Source: F23-B02 sp963590435 (GTDB lineage: Bacteria > Bacillota > Clostridia > Oscillospirales > Oscillospiraceae). Taken from it: 29,629 nt of DNA. The notes beneath the pieces were generated by a model. The model had not been told where the DNA came from, searched no databases, and saw only the letters and a program-made list of their open reading frames with translations. Positions within the stretch are counted from its first letter, which is position 1. Each line of letters starts with the position of its first letter. Positions 1 through 7,757 of this stretch are shown piece by piece. Location: positions 1 through 29,629 of the forward strand of contig CAVAPG010000005.1 in NCBI GenBank assembly GCA_963590435.1, read 5' to 3'. Both the position numbers and the translations under genes were made by a program.

Positions 1-885
1 GCCCTCGGTCTGCTCTATTTCGGATGCCTTCATTTTTGCAAGTTCGCGGCACAGCTCCGAAGAGCGGGCCTTGAGTTTTTCATTTTCATTCATTAGTCTG
101 CGCACGGCTTCGGCTGTTTCCCTGCGCTTTGCCGACAGCAGAATGGAAATCTCGCTGTTGTTATTTCTTATGATCACATCGTTATCATAGGCGTCAAGCC
201 CACAGAGCATGGTTATGCGCACACCGTCTCCCCCGCGCCGGCGTCTCTCCGATGTCAGGATGTGTATTGCTCCGACTTGGGCGGTTGTATTTACATGAGG
301 AGCACAGCAGGCACATATATCGGTGTTTTCAATTTCAACTATGCGAACATTTTCCGTAAGTTCTATCTTGCTGCGGTACTCAAGAGTCTTGAGCACATCC
401 TCAGGCGGAAAAGAAGTCTTGACCTTGTAATTTGCCGCGATGGTGTAATTTGCCTCACGTTCAATCTCTTCGAGCTGTTCGGGAGTGAGTTCCCCGTCAA
501 AATCAATGGTAACAACATCGCTTCCCATATGAAAGCCGACATTGTTGTACCCGTATTTTTTATGTATAATTCCCGACACGATGTGCTCGCCGGAATGATT
601 CTGCATCCTGCGAAAGCGTGTTTCCCAGTCAATTGAGCATTCAAAGGTTTTTCCGACTTCGATGGGCCGGTTTACATAATGCGCAACTTCTCCGTGCTTC
701 TCGTGTGTATCAAATACCTTTACATCGCCTATCATACCGCTGTCGCCAAGTTGTCCTCCGCCTTCGGGGAAGAAAGCCGTGCGGTCAAGCGTGACGAGAT
801 ATTTATCTCCGTCTTTTTCGCAAGACGTAACGGTTGCGGTAAAATTCTTCATATGGCTGTCAATATAATATAATTTTTCCGTCAT
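1..885 (-). CDS. AlaX-type alanyl-tRNA editing protein (partial, 3' end outside window)
   Basis: This is probably a trans-editing hydrolase that removes wrongly attached serine or glycine from tRNA-Ala in the cytoplasm. From the ATG at 885, 295 codons are open to the window edge. The N-terminal AlaRS-like barrel carries FPEGGGQ (residues 39-45). The zinc-binding editing motifs follow: HSGEH (HxxxH, residues 97-101) and CCAPH (CxxxH, C193 to H197). Residues about 240-295 form a charged helical, coiled-coil-like segment, as in the longer AlaX class, whose DHHA1 domain would lie beyond the edge. No aminoacylation domain precedes the barrel, so this is not a full alanyl-tRNA synthetase. The start is supported by GGAG followed by eight bases and ATG. 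A promoter lies at 930-957. The family call is firm; exact tRNA specificity is inferred. Confidence 0.9.
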   Translation of the reverse strand, partial: MTEKLYYIDSHMKNFTATVTSCEKDGDKYLVTLDRTAFFPEGGGQLGDSGMIGDVKVFDTHEKHGEVAHYVNRPIEVGKTFECSIDWETRFRRMQNHSGEHIVSGIIHKKYGYNNVGFHMGSDVVTIDFDGELTPEQLEEIEREANYTIAANYKVKTSFPPEDVLKTLEYRSKIELTENVRIVEIENTDICACCAPHVNTTAQVGAIHILTSERRRRGGDGVRITMLCGLDAYDNDVIIRNNNSEISILLSAKRRETAEAVRRLMNENEKLKARSSELCRELAKMKASEIEQTEG

Positions 886-929
886 TGTGTTCACTCCGAT
901 TTTGTGTTTGATGCGTTTAGGATGAGCTA

Positions 930-957
930 ATAATAGCACTTTTTTGCCTTTAGTCAA
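930..957 (-). promoter_or_regulatory. SigA-type promoter for the AlaX gene
   Basis: On the minus strand, TTGACT (957-952), a 16-base spacer and TATTAT (935-930) lie about 45 bases upstream of the ATG at 885. No other candidate in the 886-1090 gap is as good in this direction. Confidence 0.55.
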
Positions 958-1027
958 TGCCGCAGCTGTTTACATAGGCAATATAATGAGCACATAACAT
1001 TCAATCGTTCAAAAGCTAAGCTGTCGC

Positions 1028-1055
1028 TTGAAAAAATTGAAAGCTGTGCTATAAT
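1028..1055 (+). promoter_or_regulatory. SigA-type promoter for the small membrane protein gene
   Basis: TTGAAA (1028-1033), a 16-base spacer and a perfect TATAAT (1050-1055) lie 35 bases upstream of the ATG at 1091. The expected leader is only about 29 bases. Confidence 0.6.
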
Positions 1056-1090
1056 GCGAGCAAGAAAATAAATTTATGGATGTGATTTAA

Positions 1091-1441
1091 ATGAAGAAAT
1101 CTTCAAAGCGCAATTCCTCCGTTGAAGCCCAGTACGAGGACATGAATGCTCTCGAGCTTCTGCAGTCGGGAAAGCTCAACAAACGCAGCGTTATGCATCT
1201 TATGCGCAAGGTTGATATTAAAAAAGTCGGAGTTGCGGCATGCGGCGCGGCAGTCGTATTCTCGGCCGTGAGCCTCACCGGACGCTACACATTTTATAAA
1301 GGCATTGTCTCCGGTGAGCTTAAGCATCAGCTTGCCCCGCTCAACAAGAAGCTTGATGAGCTCAAAATGCAGAACGAAGAACTTAAAGCAGAAGTCGAAC
1401 GTCTTCAGGCTCAGCAATCGGATGAAAAAGAAGATAAGTAA
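1091..1441 (+). CDS. Small single-pass membrane protein with C-terminal coiled coil, unknown function
   Basis: I do not recognise this 116-residue protein. A basic N-terminus of about 44 residues, rich in Lys, Arg and Ser, is followed by one hydrophobic segment (about 45-63, VGVAACGAAVVFSAVSL). A heptad-like Leu/Glu/Lys helix (about 74-109) and an acidic tail (SDEKEDK) follow. The positive-inside rule suggests a cytoplasmic N-terminus and an external coiled coil, although the transmembrane segment is short. It is monocistronic, with its own consensus promoter and a strong terminator right after the stop, which supports a real gene. The ribosome binding site is weak (GGATGTGA). A four-codon frame (ATG at 1076 to TAA at 1090) abuts the start, probably by chance. 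Confidence 0.75.
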   Translation: MKKSSKRNSSVEAQYEDMNALELLQSGKLNKRSVMHLMRKVDIKKVGVAACGAAVVFSAVSLTGRYTFYKGIVSGELKHQLAPLNKKLDELKMQNEELKAEVERLQAQQSDEKEDK

Positions 1442-1447
1442 CTGAAA

Positions 1448-1471
1448 AATCCGCATCAAGTGATGCGGATT
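1448..1471. terminator. Bidirectional intrinsic terminator
   Basis: AATCCGCATCA (1448-1458) and TGATGCGGATT (1461-1471) form a GC-containing hairpin. T-runs on the plus side and A-runs (T on the minus strand) on the other side flank it. It sits between the convergent stops at 1441 and 1480 and serves both genes. Confidence 0.85.
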
Positions 1472-1479
1472 TTTTACGC

Positions 1480-2640
1480 TTATTTTACCTGCTCTGAGCT
1501 GCTTGGTGTTGGTTTTTCTCCGGCGAGAGGTTTGCCGTTGACTGCGTTGCGTGCAACGACATACAGAACCGAGCACAGCGGCACACTTATAAGCATACCT
1601 ACAACTCCCATGGCATTACCGCCGATTGTTACGGCTACGAGCACCCATATGCCAGGCAGTCCGACTGACTTTCCGACAACCTTGGGATAGATGAGATTGC
1701 CTTCAAATTGCTGAAGTACAATGATAAATACAACAAACCAAAGTGCCTGTATCGGTTTTACAAGCAGTATCAGGAACGCACCGATGGCTGTTCCAATAAA
1801 TGCACCGAACACCGGGATGAGGGCAGTAAACCCGACGAGAACGGAAATTGCCGGAGCGTACGGCATTTTGAATATCGACATGCCTATAAAGCACAGCGCG
1901 CCGATTATAACCGCTTCCGTGAGCTGTCCGGTTATAAAATTCGTGAATGTGCGGTTAATAAGTCCGAGCATATCCAAAAGGCTCTGCATTTTTTCGGGCT
2001 TCATAAGCTTTGCAAGGACTTTTTTCGACTGCCTTTTGAGTGTTTCCTTCTGGGCAAGAACATATATCGAAAAAGCCAGCGCTAGAACTATGTTTATAAC
2101 CGCCGTGACAATCGACGTTGTTGCCGAAAGGGTCGTGTTTATAACTGCAGAGCCTCCGTCCTTGAGCATTTGAACAAGCTTATCGGAATTAAAGCTGAAC
2201 TCCGGAAGCTGTATATTATATTTGTCAAGGCGAAGTGACAGACCGTTCCACCAATCCTCGACTTCCTCCACATAGGTCGGCACCATGCTCACGAGGGATG
2301 AGATCGACTTGCTCAGCTCCGGAATTATCAGAAACACAACTGCGATAATAATTCCGATTATCAGCAATATGCTAAGCAGGAGGCAAATGGGGCGCTTGAG
2401 CTTTTTCGCCCAATTTCCTTTTGATTTGCTCAGAAGCTTCATCCACATGCGTTCAATCGGGCGCAGTATAACATTGACCACATAGGCAATGCACAGTCCG
2501 ACAACAAACGGCGATATGAGCGAATAAAGCTCACCGACGTAATTAAACAGAAGCTTGTGATTATAAATTGCCCAGATCAGAAAGACGGTAAAGCTTATAA
2601 TAAGCAGAATTCGTTTAACGGTTTTTTTGCTAAGTTCCAA
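1480..2640 (-). CDS. AI-2E family transporter (PerM/YtvI-like integral membrane protein)
   Basis: This 386-residue polytopic membrane protein is of the AI-2E exporter/PerM type. An N-terminal pair of hydrophobic helices (about 9-65) is followed by a third near 75-105. A long soluble segment comes next (about 110-165, containing VEEVEDWWNGL), then a dense group of C-terminal helices (about 215-375). The C-terminal half carries the family's typical LVGFTALIPVFGAFIGTAIG and QQFEGNLIYPKVVGKSVGLP stretches. Members are implicated in export of signalling molecules or in ion/proton antiport; the substrate cannot be read from sequence. Translation starts at a TTG with AAAGGAG eight bases upstream; an upstream ATG is out of frame. 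Only 42 bases separate it from glnN, with no terminator between, so it is likely read through from glnN. Confidence 0.88.
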   Translation of the reverse strand: MELSKKTVKRILLIISFTVFLIWAIYNHKLLFNYVGELYSLISPFVVGLCIAYVVNVILRPIERMWMKLLSKSKGNWAKKLKRPICLLLSILLIIGIIIAVVFLIIPELSKSISSLVSMVPTYVEEVEDWWNGLSLRLDKYNIQLPEFSFNSDKLVQMLKDGGSAVINTTLSATTSIVTAVINIVLALAFSIYVLAQKETLKRQSKKVLAKLMKPEKMQSLLDMLGLINRTFTNFITGQLTEAVIIGALCFIGMSIFKMPYAPAISVLVGFTALIPVFGAFIGTAIGAFLILLVKPIQALWFVVFIIVLQQFEGNLIYPKVVGKSVGLPGIWVLVAVTIGGNAMGVVGMLISVPLCSVLYVVARNAVNGKPLAGEKPTPSSSEQVK

Positions 2641-2682
2641 TATTCCCGCTCCTTTGCATTTAAACGATACAAATCCAGAAGC

Positions 2683-4770
2683 TTATTGCACGCTGAACAG
2701 AATGTCGCCATATGTCGGATATGGCCAAAACTGCTTGGAAGTGTTTATCTCGAGCTCGTCAACGCTCTTTCTGAGTGCCTCCTGAGCGGGAAGAACCTTA
2801 TCGCGGAAAACGGAAGCCTTCGTGTAATTATCCGTATATCCGTCTGCCGCTTCCGCAGCCGCAGCGAGTGCGCGCACATTTTTGACCGTTTCACTCATAA
2901 GCGAGCTTATCTTGGATGCCTGCTCGCGCTCAAAGCTGTTATCAACTCCCAGCTCGGCTTTTGCAAGTGCCGTATCGGAAAGCTGCTTTGAATACGCGCT
3001 TGCCGCCGGCAGAATGTCCTGCCAGACCATTTCCTGCATAGTGAGCGATTCGATACGAATGACCTTGCAATAGTTGTCAAGCTTCATTTTGTAACGGGCT
3101 GCAAGTTCAATTTCCGAATATACTCTGTGCCGTGCAAACAGATCTACATTCTTTATGTCAAGATAATAGGGCACGCAGTCAACGGTCGTGCGGAAGTTTT
3201 TAAGGCCGCGGGAGGCGGCTTCCTTTATCCATTCATCGCCATAGCCGTTGCCGTTGAAAATTATGCGTCTGTGTTTTTTAATAACGCTGCGAATAAGATC
3301 ATGCAGACTTGTTTCAAAATTGTCCGCATTTTCGAGTATATCTGCATACTTGCGCAGTGACTCGGCAACTGCCGTATTTAAAACTACGTTTGCACCGGAT
3401 ATTGACATTGATGAGCCGAGCATGCGGAATTCAAATTTATTGCCCGTAAAAGCGAACGGAGATGTACGGTTGCGATCCGTGGCATCGCGGGCGAATTTAG
3501 GCAGGACATGAACACCGACCTTAATCTGTTCCTTCTCCTTGCCGCCGTACGGCGTATCATTCTCTATCGCATCGAGTATTTCCTCAAGCTCATCTCCGAG
3601 GAAAACGGAAATAATCGCCGGAGGTGCCTCGGCAGCCCCGAGGCGGTGATCATTTGCCGCACTGGCGACGGATATACGCAGCATGTCCTGATAATCATCA
3701 ACAGCCTGTAGAACCGCACACAGCATAAGCAGGAACTGTGCGTTCTCATACGGTGTATCTCCCGGCTCAAGAAGGTTTACTCCCGTATCTGTTGTCAGCG
3801 ACCAGTTATTGTGTTTGCCTGAGCCGTTAACGCCGGCAAACGGTTTTTCATGCAGAAGGCATACCATGTCATATTTGCGTGCAAGCTTCTGCATAAGCTC
3901 CATTGTAATCTGGTTATGATCTGCGGCAATATTTGTCGTTGTATAAACCGGAGCGAGTTCATGCTGCCCGGGTGCGACCTCGTTATGCTCGGTCTTTGCG
4001 AGAACTCCAAGCTTCCAAAGCTCCTCATCCAGCTCTTCCATGAATGCCGCAACGCGCGGCTTTATCGTTCCGTAATAGTGATCGTCAAGCTCCTGCCCTT
4101 TTGGAGGCTGGGCGCCGAACAGCGTCCTGCCGGTGTACATTATGTCCTTGCGCTTTTCGTAAACGCTTTTATCTATAAGGAAATACTCCTGTTCGGGGCC
4201 GACAGTCGTCTTTACTGCCGTGACATCAGTGTTGCCGAAGAGCTTTAACACACGAAGTCCCTGACGGTTCAGTGCCTCCATTGAACGCAGCAGTGGAGTT
4301 TTTTTATCCAGCGCCTCACCGCCGTATGAGCAGAATGCCGTCGGTATGCAAAGAACGCCGTCTTTGATGAAAGCATAGGATGTCGGATCCCATGCTGTGT
4401 ATCCGCGTGCTTCAAATGTAGCGCGAAGGCCGCCTGTGGGGAAGCTCGATGCATCAGGCTCACCCTGAATGAGCTCCTTTCCGGAAAACTCCATGATAAT
4501 TCTTCCGTTATCGCTCGGAGAAATAAAGCTGTCATGCTTTTCGGCGGTGATTCCGGTCATAGGCTGGAACCAGTGTGTGAAGTGCGTTGCACCCTTTTCC
4601 AAAGCCCAGTCCTTCATAGCATTTGCGACGACCTCGGCAGTTTCGCTGTCGAGGCGTTCACCGAGGCTGATGGAACGCTGAACCTGCTTGTAGGCCTGTT
4701 TTGGCAGCCGCGCCTGCATTACGCAGTCGTTAAACACCATAGAGCCGAACATTTCAATAACATTTTTCAT
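2683..4770 (-). CDS. glnN: Type III glutamine synthetase (GlnN)
   Basis: This cytoplasmic enzyme makes glutamine from glutamate, ammonia and ATP. The 695-residue length matches the large GSIII class (about 700) and not the 440-470 residue GSI class. GSIII landmarks are present: EMFGSMVFND (6-15), GPEQEYF (191-197), NEVAPGQHELAPVY (263-276), HEKPFAGVNGSGKHNNWS (307-324) and, further on, RTSPFAFTGNKFEFRMLGSS. I chose the ATG at 4770 because a near-perfect promoter lies just upstream (4823-4851) and AAGGCGG precedes the ATG. The frame stays open upstream to 4905, but that extension would contain the promoter. The AI-2E permease follows in the same direction. Control by nitrogen status is expected for the family, but no known regulator site is identifiable beyond an inverted repeat on the -35 box. 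Confidence 0.96.
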   Translation of the reverse strand: MKNVIEMFGSMVFNDCVMQARLPKQAYKQVQRSISLGERLDSETAEVVANAMKDWALEKGATHFTHWFQPMTGITAEKHDSFISPSDNGRIIMEFSGKELIQGEPDASSFPTGGLRATFEARGYTAWDPTSYAFIKDGVLCIPTAFCSYGGEALDKKTPLLRSMEALNRQGLRVLKLFGNTDVTAVKTTVGPEQEYFLIDKSVYEKRKDIMYTGRTLFGAQPPKGQELDDHYYGTIKPRVAAFMEELDEELWKLGVLAKTEHNEVAPGQHELAPVYTTTNIAADHNQITMELMQKLARKYDMVCLLHEKPFAGVNGSGKHNNWSLTTDTGVNLLEPGDTPYENAQFLLMLCAVLQAVDDYQDMLRISVASAANDHRLGAAEAPPAIISVFLGDELEEILDAIENDTPYGGKEKEQIKVGVHVLPKFARDATDRNRTSPFAFTGNKFEFRMLGSSMSISGANVVLNTAVAESLRKYADILENADNFETSLHDLIRSVIKKHRRIIFNGNGYGDEWIKEAASRGLKNFRTTVDCVPYYLDIKNVDLFARHRVYSEIELAARYKMKLDNYCKVIRIESLTMQEMVWQDILPAASAYSKQLSDTALAKAELGVDNSFEREQASKISSLMSETVKNVRALAAAAEAADGYTDNYTKASVFRDKVLPAQEALRKSVDELEINTSKQFWPYPTYGDILFSVQ

Positions 4771-4822
4771 AAGCAGATCCGCCTTTCCTTCTTTCGGGGT
4801 GAAACACTCCCTTAACAGGGAA

Positions 4823-4851
4823 ATTATATTAGCTGCTTTCATATTTGTCAA
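4823..4851 (-). promoter_or_regulatory. Consensus SigA promoter of glnN
   Basis: On the minus strand, TTGACA (4851-4846), exactly 17 bases and TATAAT (4828-4823) match the consensus in both hexamers. It implies a leader of about 45 bases, containing a small CCCT/AGGG hairpin, before the ATG at 4770. Confidence 0.85.
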
Positions 4852-4901
4852 CGCAAACATCTGACAATAAAAACAAGAAAATTTCGACAAAGCGTTGACA
4901 A
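4845..4901. promoter_or_regulatory. 10-bp inverted repeat linking two divergent -35 boxes
   Basis: TTGTCAACGC (4845-4854) and its exact reverse complement GCGTTGACAA (4892-4901) each contain the -35 hexamer of one divergent promoter, plus four flanking bases (one on one side and three on the other). The centre-to-centre distance is 47 bases. Part of the match comes from TTGACA itself; the extra bases GCG and A are not explained by that. Confidence 0.45.
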
Positions 4902-4923
4902 TCATCTATACTTTATGTATACT
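4895..4923 (+). promoter_or_regulatory. SigA-type promoter of the flippase-like/psd operon
   Basis: TTGACA (4895-4900), 17 bases and TATACT (4918-4923) lie 54 bases upstream of the ATG at 4978, back to back with the glnN promoter. Confidence 0.8.
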
Positions 4924-4977
4924 AACTGTGCTAATTGAATTCATACAGTTAATTTCAAAAAACGCTACCGGAGTTTT

Positions 4978-6018
4978 ATGAAGAACAACTCGAAAAACAA
5001 TCTGATATGGATAGGGCTTTTGATTGTCATATCCGCAATAACAGTAAAACTCATAACCTCACACTCAAAGGGTTTTTCGTGGGAAGGATTTATCCGCTTT
5101 CTCAGGCACGCAGATCTCGTGTGGATTGCGGCGGCTGTGCTGTTCGCTTTCGGTTTTGTCTATTTTGAAGGGCTTGGGCTTCAATGCACCTGCCGTTTTT
5201 TCGGCCATAGCTTCTCAAGCGGCAAGGGCATTTTATTTTCGGCAACGGATATTTTCTTTTCCGCCATAACTCCGTCGGCTACCGGAGGGCAGCCCGCTTC
5301 ACTTATATTGATGATGCGATGCGGCATTCCGGCGGCAATATCAACCATTGCTCTTCTTCTCAACCTTGTCATGTACACGGTTTCGATACTCATCATAAGT
5401 GCGGTGTGCTTGGTCTTGCATCCGGCGATTTTCCTAAACATGAGTACCGCGCCGAAGCTGTTTATTGCCTTCGGCACTGTTGTTCAGATTGCATTTATCG
5501 CACTTTTTCTCCTGTGCATATTCGATGAACGGCTCATACTTACGTTTTGCCGTTGGGGACTGAAGCTTCTCTGCAAACTGCGCATTTTCAGAGACTATGA
5601 CGAGCAATACGGCAAATTGCTTGCGATGATAAGGCAGTATAAGGAATGCGGTGTGCTTCTCAGGAAGGAAACCCGGTTGCTGATAAAAGTTTTCCTGTGC
5701 AATTTTGCTCAAAGGCTGTCGGTTATTCTCGTTTCCGTCTGCGTTTTTATGGCTGTCGGCGGAACGGCGATAAATGCATTCAAGGCTTTTTCTGTTCAGG
5801 CCTTTGCCGTTCTCGGCTCAAATGCGATCCCGATTCCGGGTGCAGTCGGCGTTGCCGACTATATACTGCTCAGCGGCTTTAAGCAGATTGTCTGCGAACC
5901 GGCAAGTGTGGAATTGCTCAGCCGCGGCATAAGCTTCTATGCAACTATAATTTTCTGCGGAGTTCTGCTTCTCGGCGTATTAATTAAAAGAAGGTTCAGT
6001 GAAACAAATGACGTCTAA
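4978..6018 (+). CDS. Flippase-like membrane protein (LPG synthase TM domain family)
   Basis: This 346-residue polytopic protein matches the lysylphosphatidylglycerol synthase transmembrane region (UPF0104/MprF N-terminal type). It lacks the MprF C-terminal aminoacyl transferase domain, so it is not a full MprF. Hydrophobic helices occur near 10-27, 48-66, 82-100, 118-145, 158-180, 235-260, 275-300 and 315-337. Family landmarks are SAITPSATGGQPASL (about 95-109) and GSNAIPIPGAVGVADYILLSGF (about 280-301). Stand-alone members are usually annotated as putative lipid flippases or transport helpers. Its stop overlaps the start of phosphatidylserine decarboxylase, which points to a role in phospholipid handling (inference). 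The ATG is preceded by GGAG at a short distance of four bases. The promoter is at 4895-4923. Confidence 0.87.
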   Translation: MKNNSKNNLIWIGLLIVISAITVKLITSHSKGFSWEGFIRFLRHADLVWIAAAVLFAFGFVYFEGLGLQCTCRFFGHSFSSGKGILFSATDIFFSAITPSATGGQPASLILMMRCGIPAAISTIALLLNLVMYTVSILIISAVCLVLHPAIFLNMSTAPKLFIAFGTVVQIAFIALFLLCIFDERLILTFCRWGLKLLCKLRIFRDYDEQYGKLLAMIRQYKECGVLLRKETRLLIKVFLCNFAQRLSVILVSVCVFMAVGGTAINAFKAFSVQAFAVLGSNAIPIPGAVGVADYILLSGFKQIVCEPASVELLSRGISFYATIIFCGVLLLGVLIKRRFSETNDV

Positions 6019-6862
6019 AAAAATGGCCATCGGCCTACGGTATTGCTACTGCAAACATATCGGTTGGCTTGTCCGTCAAATTATGACTAATCCTATTCTC
6101 TCCGTTGCTGTCGGTGCCTATATGGACACGAGGCATTCAGTTCGGAAAATCGACGGATTTATCAGCGCAAACAGCATTGATATGAACGACTACACCAAGC
6201 AGGATTACAAATGCTTTAACGATTTTTTCACCAGGCAGGTGAAGGACGGTGCTCGCCCTGTTGACATAGATTCCGACACATTGATTTCTCCATGTGACGG
6301 ATACATGTCGGCATATAAAATAAGCAGCGATTCGGTATTTTCGATAAAGAACAGCTACTATAATGTCGATGACCTCGTCGGTGGGGCGAACATTACAGAT
6401 GATTATACCAACGGTGTCTGCCTTGTTCTCAGGCTCGGTGTTGAAAATTATCACAGATACTGCTACATAGATGACGGGTTCAAAAGCCGCAACTGGCACA
6501 TTGACGGCAGATACCATCCCGTGCAGCCAATTGTCGTCAGGAAACGCCCGGTATTTAAGCAAAACACGCGTGAATACTGTCTGCTGGAGACAGAAAATTT
6601 TGGACCTGTTGTGCAAATAGAGGTCGGAGCCTGCCTCGTCGGAAAGATAGAAAATTACCGTGAAGCCGGAGTAACTCACCGCGGCGAAGAGAAGGGTCTG
6701 TTCCGTTTCGGCGGTTCAACAATAGTTCTTCTCTTTAAGGAAGGCATGCTCGATCTTCCGCAGTCGGTTTTTGACGATACCCTGCACGGCAAAGAGCAGT
6801 CGGTGCGCTTCGGACGCGGAATATGCAAGAAAGCTCCGGGTGCAAACAGCACAGTACACTAA
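5999..6862 (+). CDS. psd: Phosphatidylserine decarboxylase
   Basis: This enzyme converts phosphatidylserine to phosphatidylethanolamine at the membrane and depends on a self-made pyruvoyl group. The catalytic set is visible: Asp in SPCDG (D100), His in ENYHRYCY (H152) and the autocleavage serine in FGGST (S240, where many members have LGST). FNDFFTRQVKDGARP (73-87) is a conserved N-terminal landmark. The 287-residue length fits a bacterial proenzyme. The gene overlaps the flippase-like gene by 20 bases when started at the GTG (5999), which has AGAAGG four bases upstream. An ATG at 6008 is an alternative, three residues shorter, with poorer spacing. A strong palindrome terminates the operon. 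Confidence 0.95.
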   Translation: MKQMTSKKMAIGLRYCYCKHIGWLVRQIMTNPILSVAVGAYMDTRHSVRKIDGFISANSIDMNDYTKQDYKCFNDFFTRQVKDGARPVDIDSDTLISPCDGYMSAYKISSDSVFSIKNSYYNVDDLVGGANITDDYTNGVCLVLRLGVENYHRYCYIDDGFKSRNWHIDGRYHPVQPIVVRKRPVFKQNTREYCLLETENFGPVVQIEVGACLVGKIENYREAGVTHRGEEKGLFRFGGSTIVLLFKEGMLDLPQSVFDDTLHGKEQSVRFGRGICKKAPGANSTVH

Positions 6863-6886
6863 ATCTTCAAAGCGAACATATGATAC

Positions 6887-6918
6887 ACGGGGAAACCTTG
6901 AATTCAAGGTTTCCCCGT
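6887..6918. terminator. Perfect palindromic bidirectional terminator
   Basis: A 32-base perfect palindrome has ACGGGGAAACCTTGAA (6887-6902) as its left arm. ATTTT follows on the plus strand. It lies between the convergent stops of psd (6862) and the SDR gene (6962). Confidence 0.85.
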
Positions 6919-6961
6919 ATTTTGCATCTGATTAAAATTATGTTCTAATATTTTTAAGGCA

Positions 6962-7744
6962 TTATCCTCTGGTCTTTTTAAGAAATCTCTTGAGCTTTTG
7001 CAGTTCAAGCTCCCAGTATACAGTGCGCACAAACGGCATCACCGTCATCATAGCCTTGCTTATTGCAAACAATGGGCAGGGCGATACGCTCTTCTGTCTT
7101 TTTTCAATGCCGCGCACCATTTTCTTTGCAACGGTAACGGGATTTTGCACAGGGAACGGTTTTTCAAACTGCACGCCATCGGCGGCGACCTTGAAAAAGT
7201 TTGTATCCGTAGCGACGGGATACAGGCATGTGAATTTCATGTTTTTCGGTTTTTCAAGGCGTATTGCCTGCTGGAAGCCCTCAAGACCGAATTTTGACGC
7301 GCTGTATATAGCATATCCCGGCATAGCCATCTGACCGATTGCGCTTATTGTAAACGCCAGATGTCCGTCCCTGCCGTTGAGATGATGCAGGTATTTCGAG
7401 TAGGTGTATATCGGCGAAAGTGTGTTGGTATCAAACATTTTCTTAACTCTGTCCCAGTCGAGGTAATCAAATGCCTCATAGTATGGGAAACCGGCGTTGG
7501 CATAGAGGATATCAATTTTGCCAAATGCATTCTCCGCAATCGAAAAGAGCTTGTCTATCCCCTCTTTGGTGCTGCAGTCGATGTTCATGGGAATAACATT
7601 GGGGCCGAAATCGAACAGGCGCTGCTCGGCGTGACGTGAGACCGCTATTATGACATTACCCTTGCCCTTTGCAAGTATCTTAAGCACTTCAAGGCCTATG
7701 CCGCTGGAAGCTCCGGTGAGTACTATTTTTTTGTTCTCTATCAT
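6962..7744 (-). CDS. Short-chain dehydrogenase/reductase (SDR family)
   Basis: This is a 260-residue NAD(P)-dependent oxidoreductase of the classical SDR type. The Rossmann motif TGASSGIG lies at 10-17, NAG at 83-85, the active-site serine in FTISA (S134), and YSASK gives Y147 and K151. All catalytic residues are present. The C-terminus is basic and amphipathic (LKRFLKKTRG), possibly membrane-associating. The start at 7744 is set by AGGAGG eight bases upstream; the frame extends upstream to 7840, but that would overlap the previous gene. It lies 13 bases downstream of the flavin reductase and is surely co-transcribed with it. Substrate unknown: pairing with an ene-reductase suggests sequential reduction of an enone or enoyl compound (inference). 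Confidence 0.92.
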   Translation of the reverse strand: MIENKKIVLTGASSGIGLEVLKILAKGKGNVIIAVSRHAEQRLFDFGPNVIPMNIDCSTKEGIDKLFSIAENAFGKIDILYANAGFPYYEAFDYLDWDRVKKMFDTNTLSPIYTYSKYLHHLNGRDGHLAFTISAIGQMAMPGYAIYSASKFGLEGFQQAIRLEKPKNMKFTCLYPVATDTNFFKVAADGVQFEKPFPVQNPVTVAKKMVRGIEKRQKSVSPCPLFAISKAMMTVMPFVRTVYWELELQKLKRFLKKTRG

Positions 7745-7757
7745 TCTCTGTCCCTCC

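Noticed and set aside
1076..1090. Four-codon leader frame (ATG to TAA) directly abutting the ATG at 1091
   Set aside because: No ribosome site precedes it and such short frames arise readily by chance; no attenuator structure is present.
1103..1576. A 157-codon minus-strand frame across the small membrane protein and the terminator
   Set aside because: It runs through a strong terminator and into the AI-2E transporter gene in another frame; no start signal.
4771..4905. N-terminal extension of glutamine synthetase to 740 residues
   Set aside because: The extension would span the consensus promoter at 4823-4851, and family members begin close to the EMFGSMVFND region.
6137..6679. A 180-codon minus-strand frame opposite psd
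   Set aside because: psd on the plus strand has all catalytic residues; the antisense frame has no ribosome site or motif.
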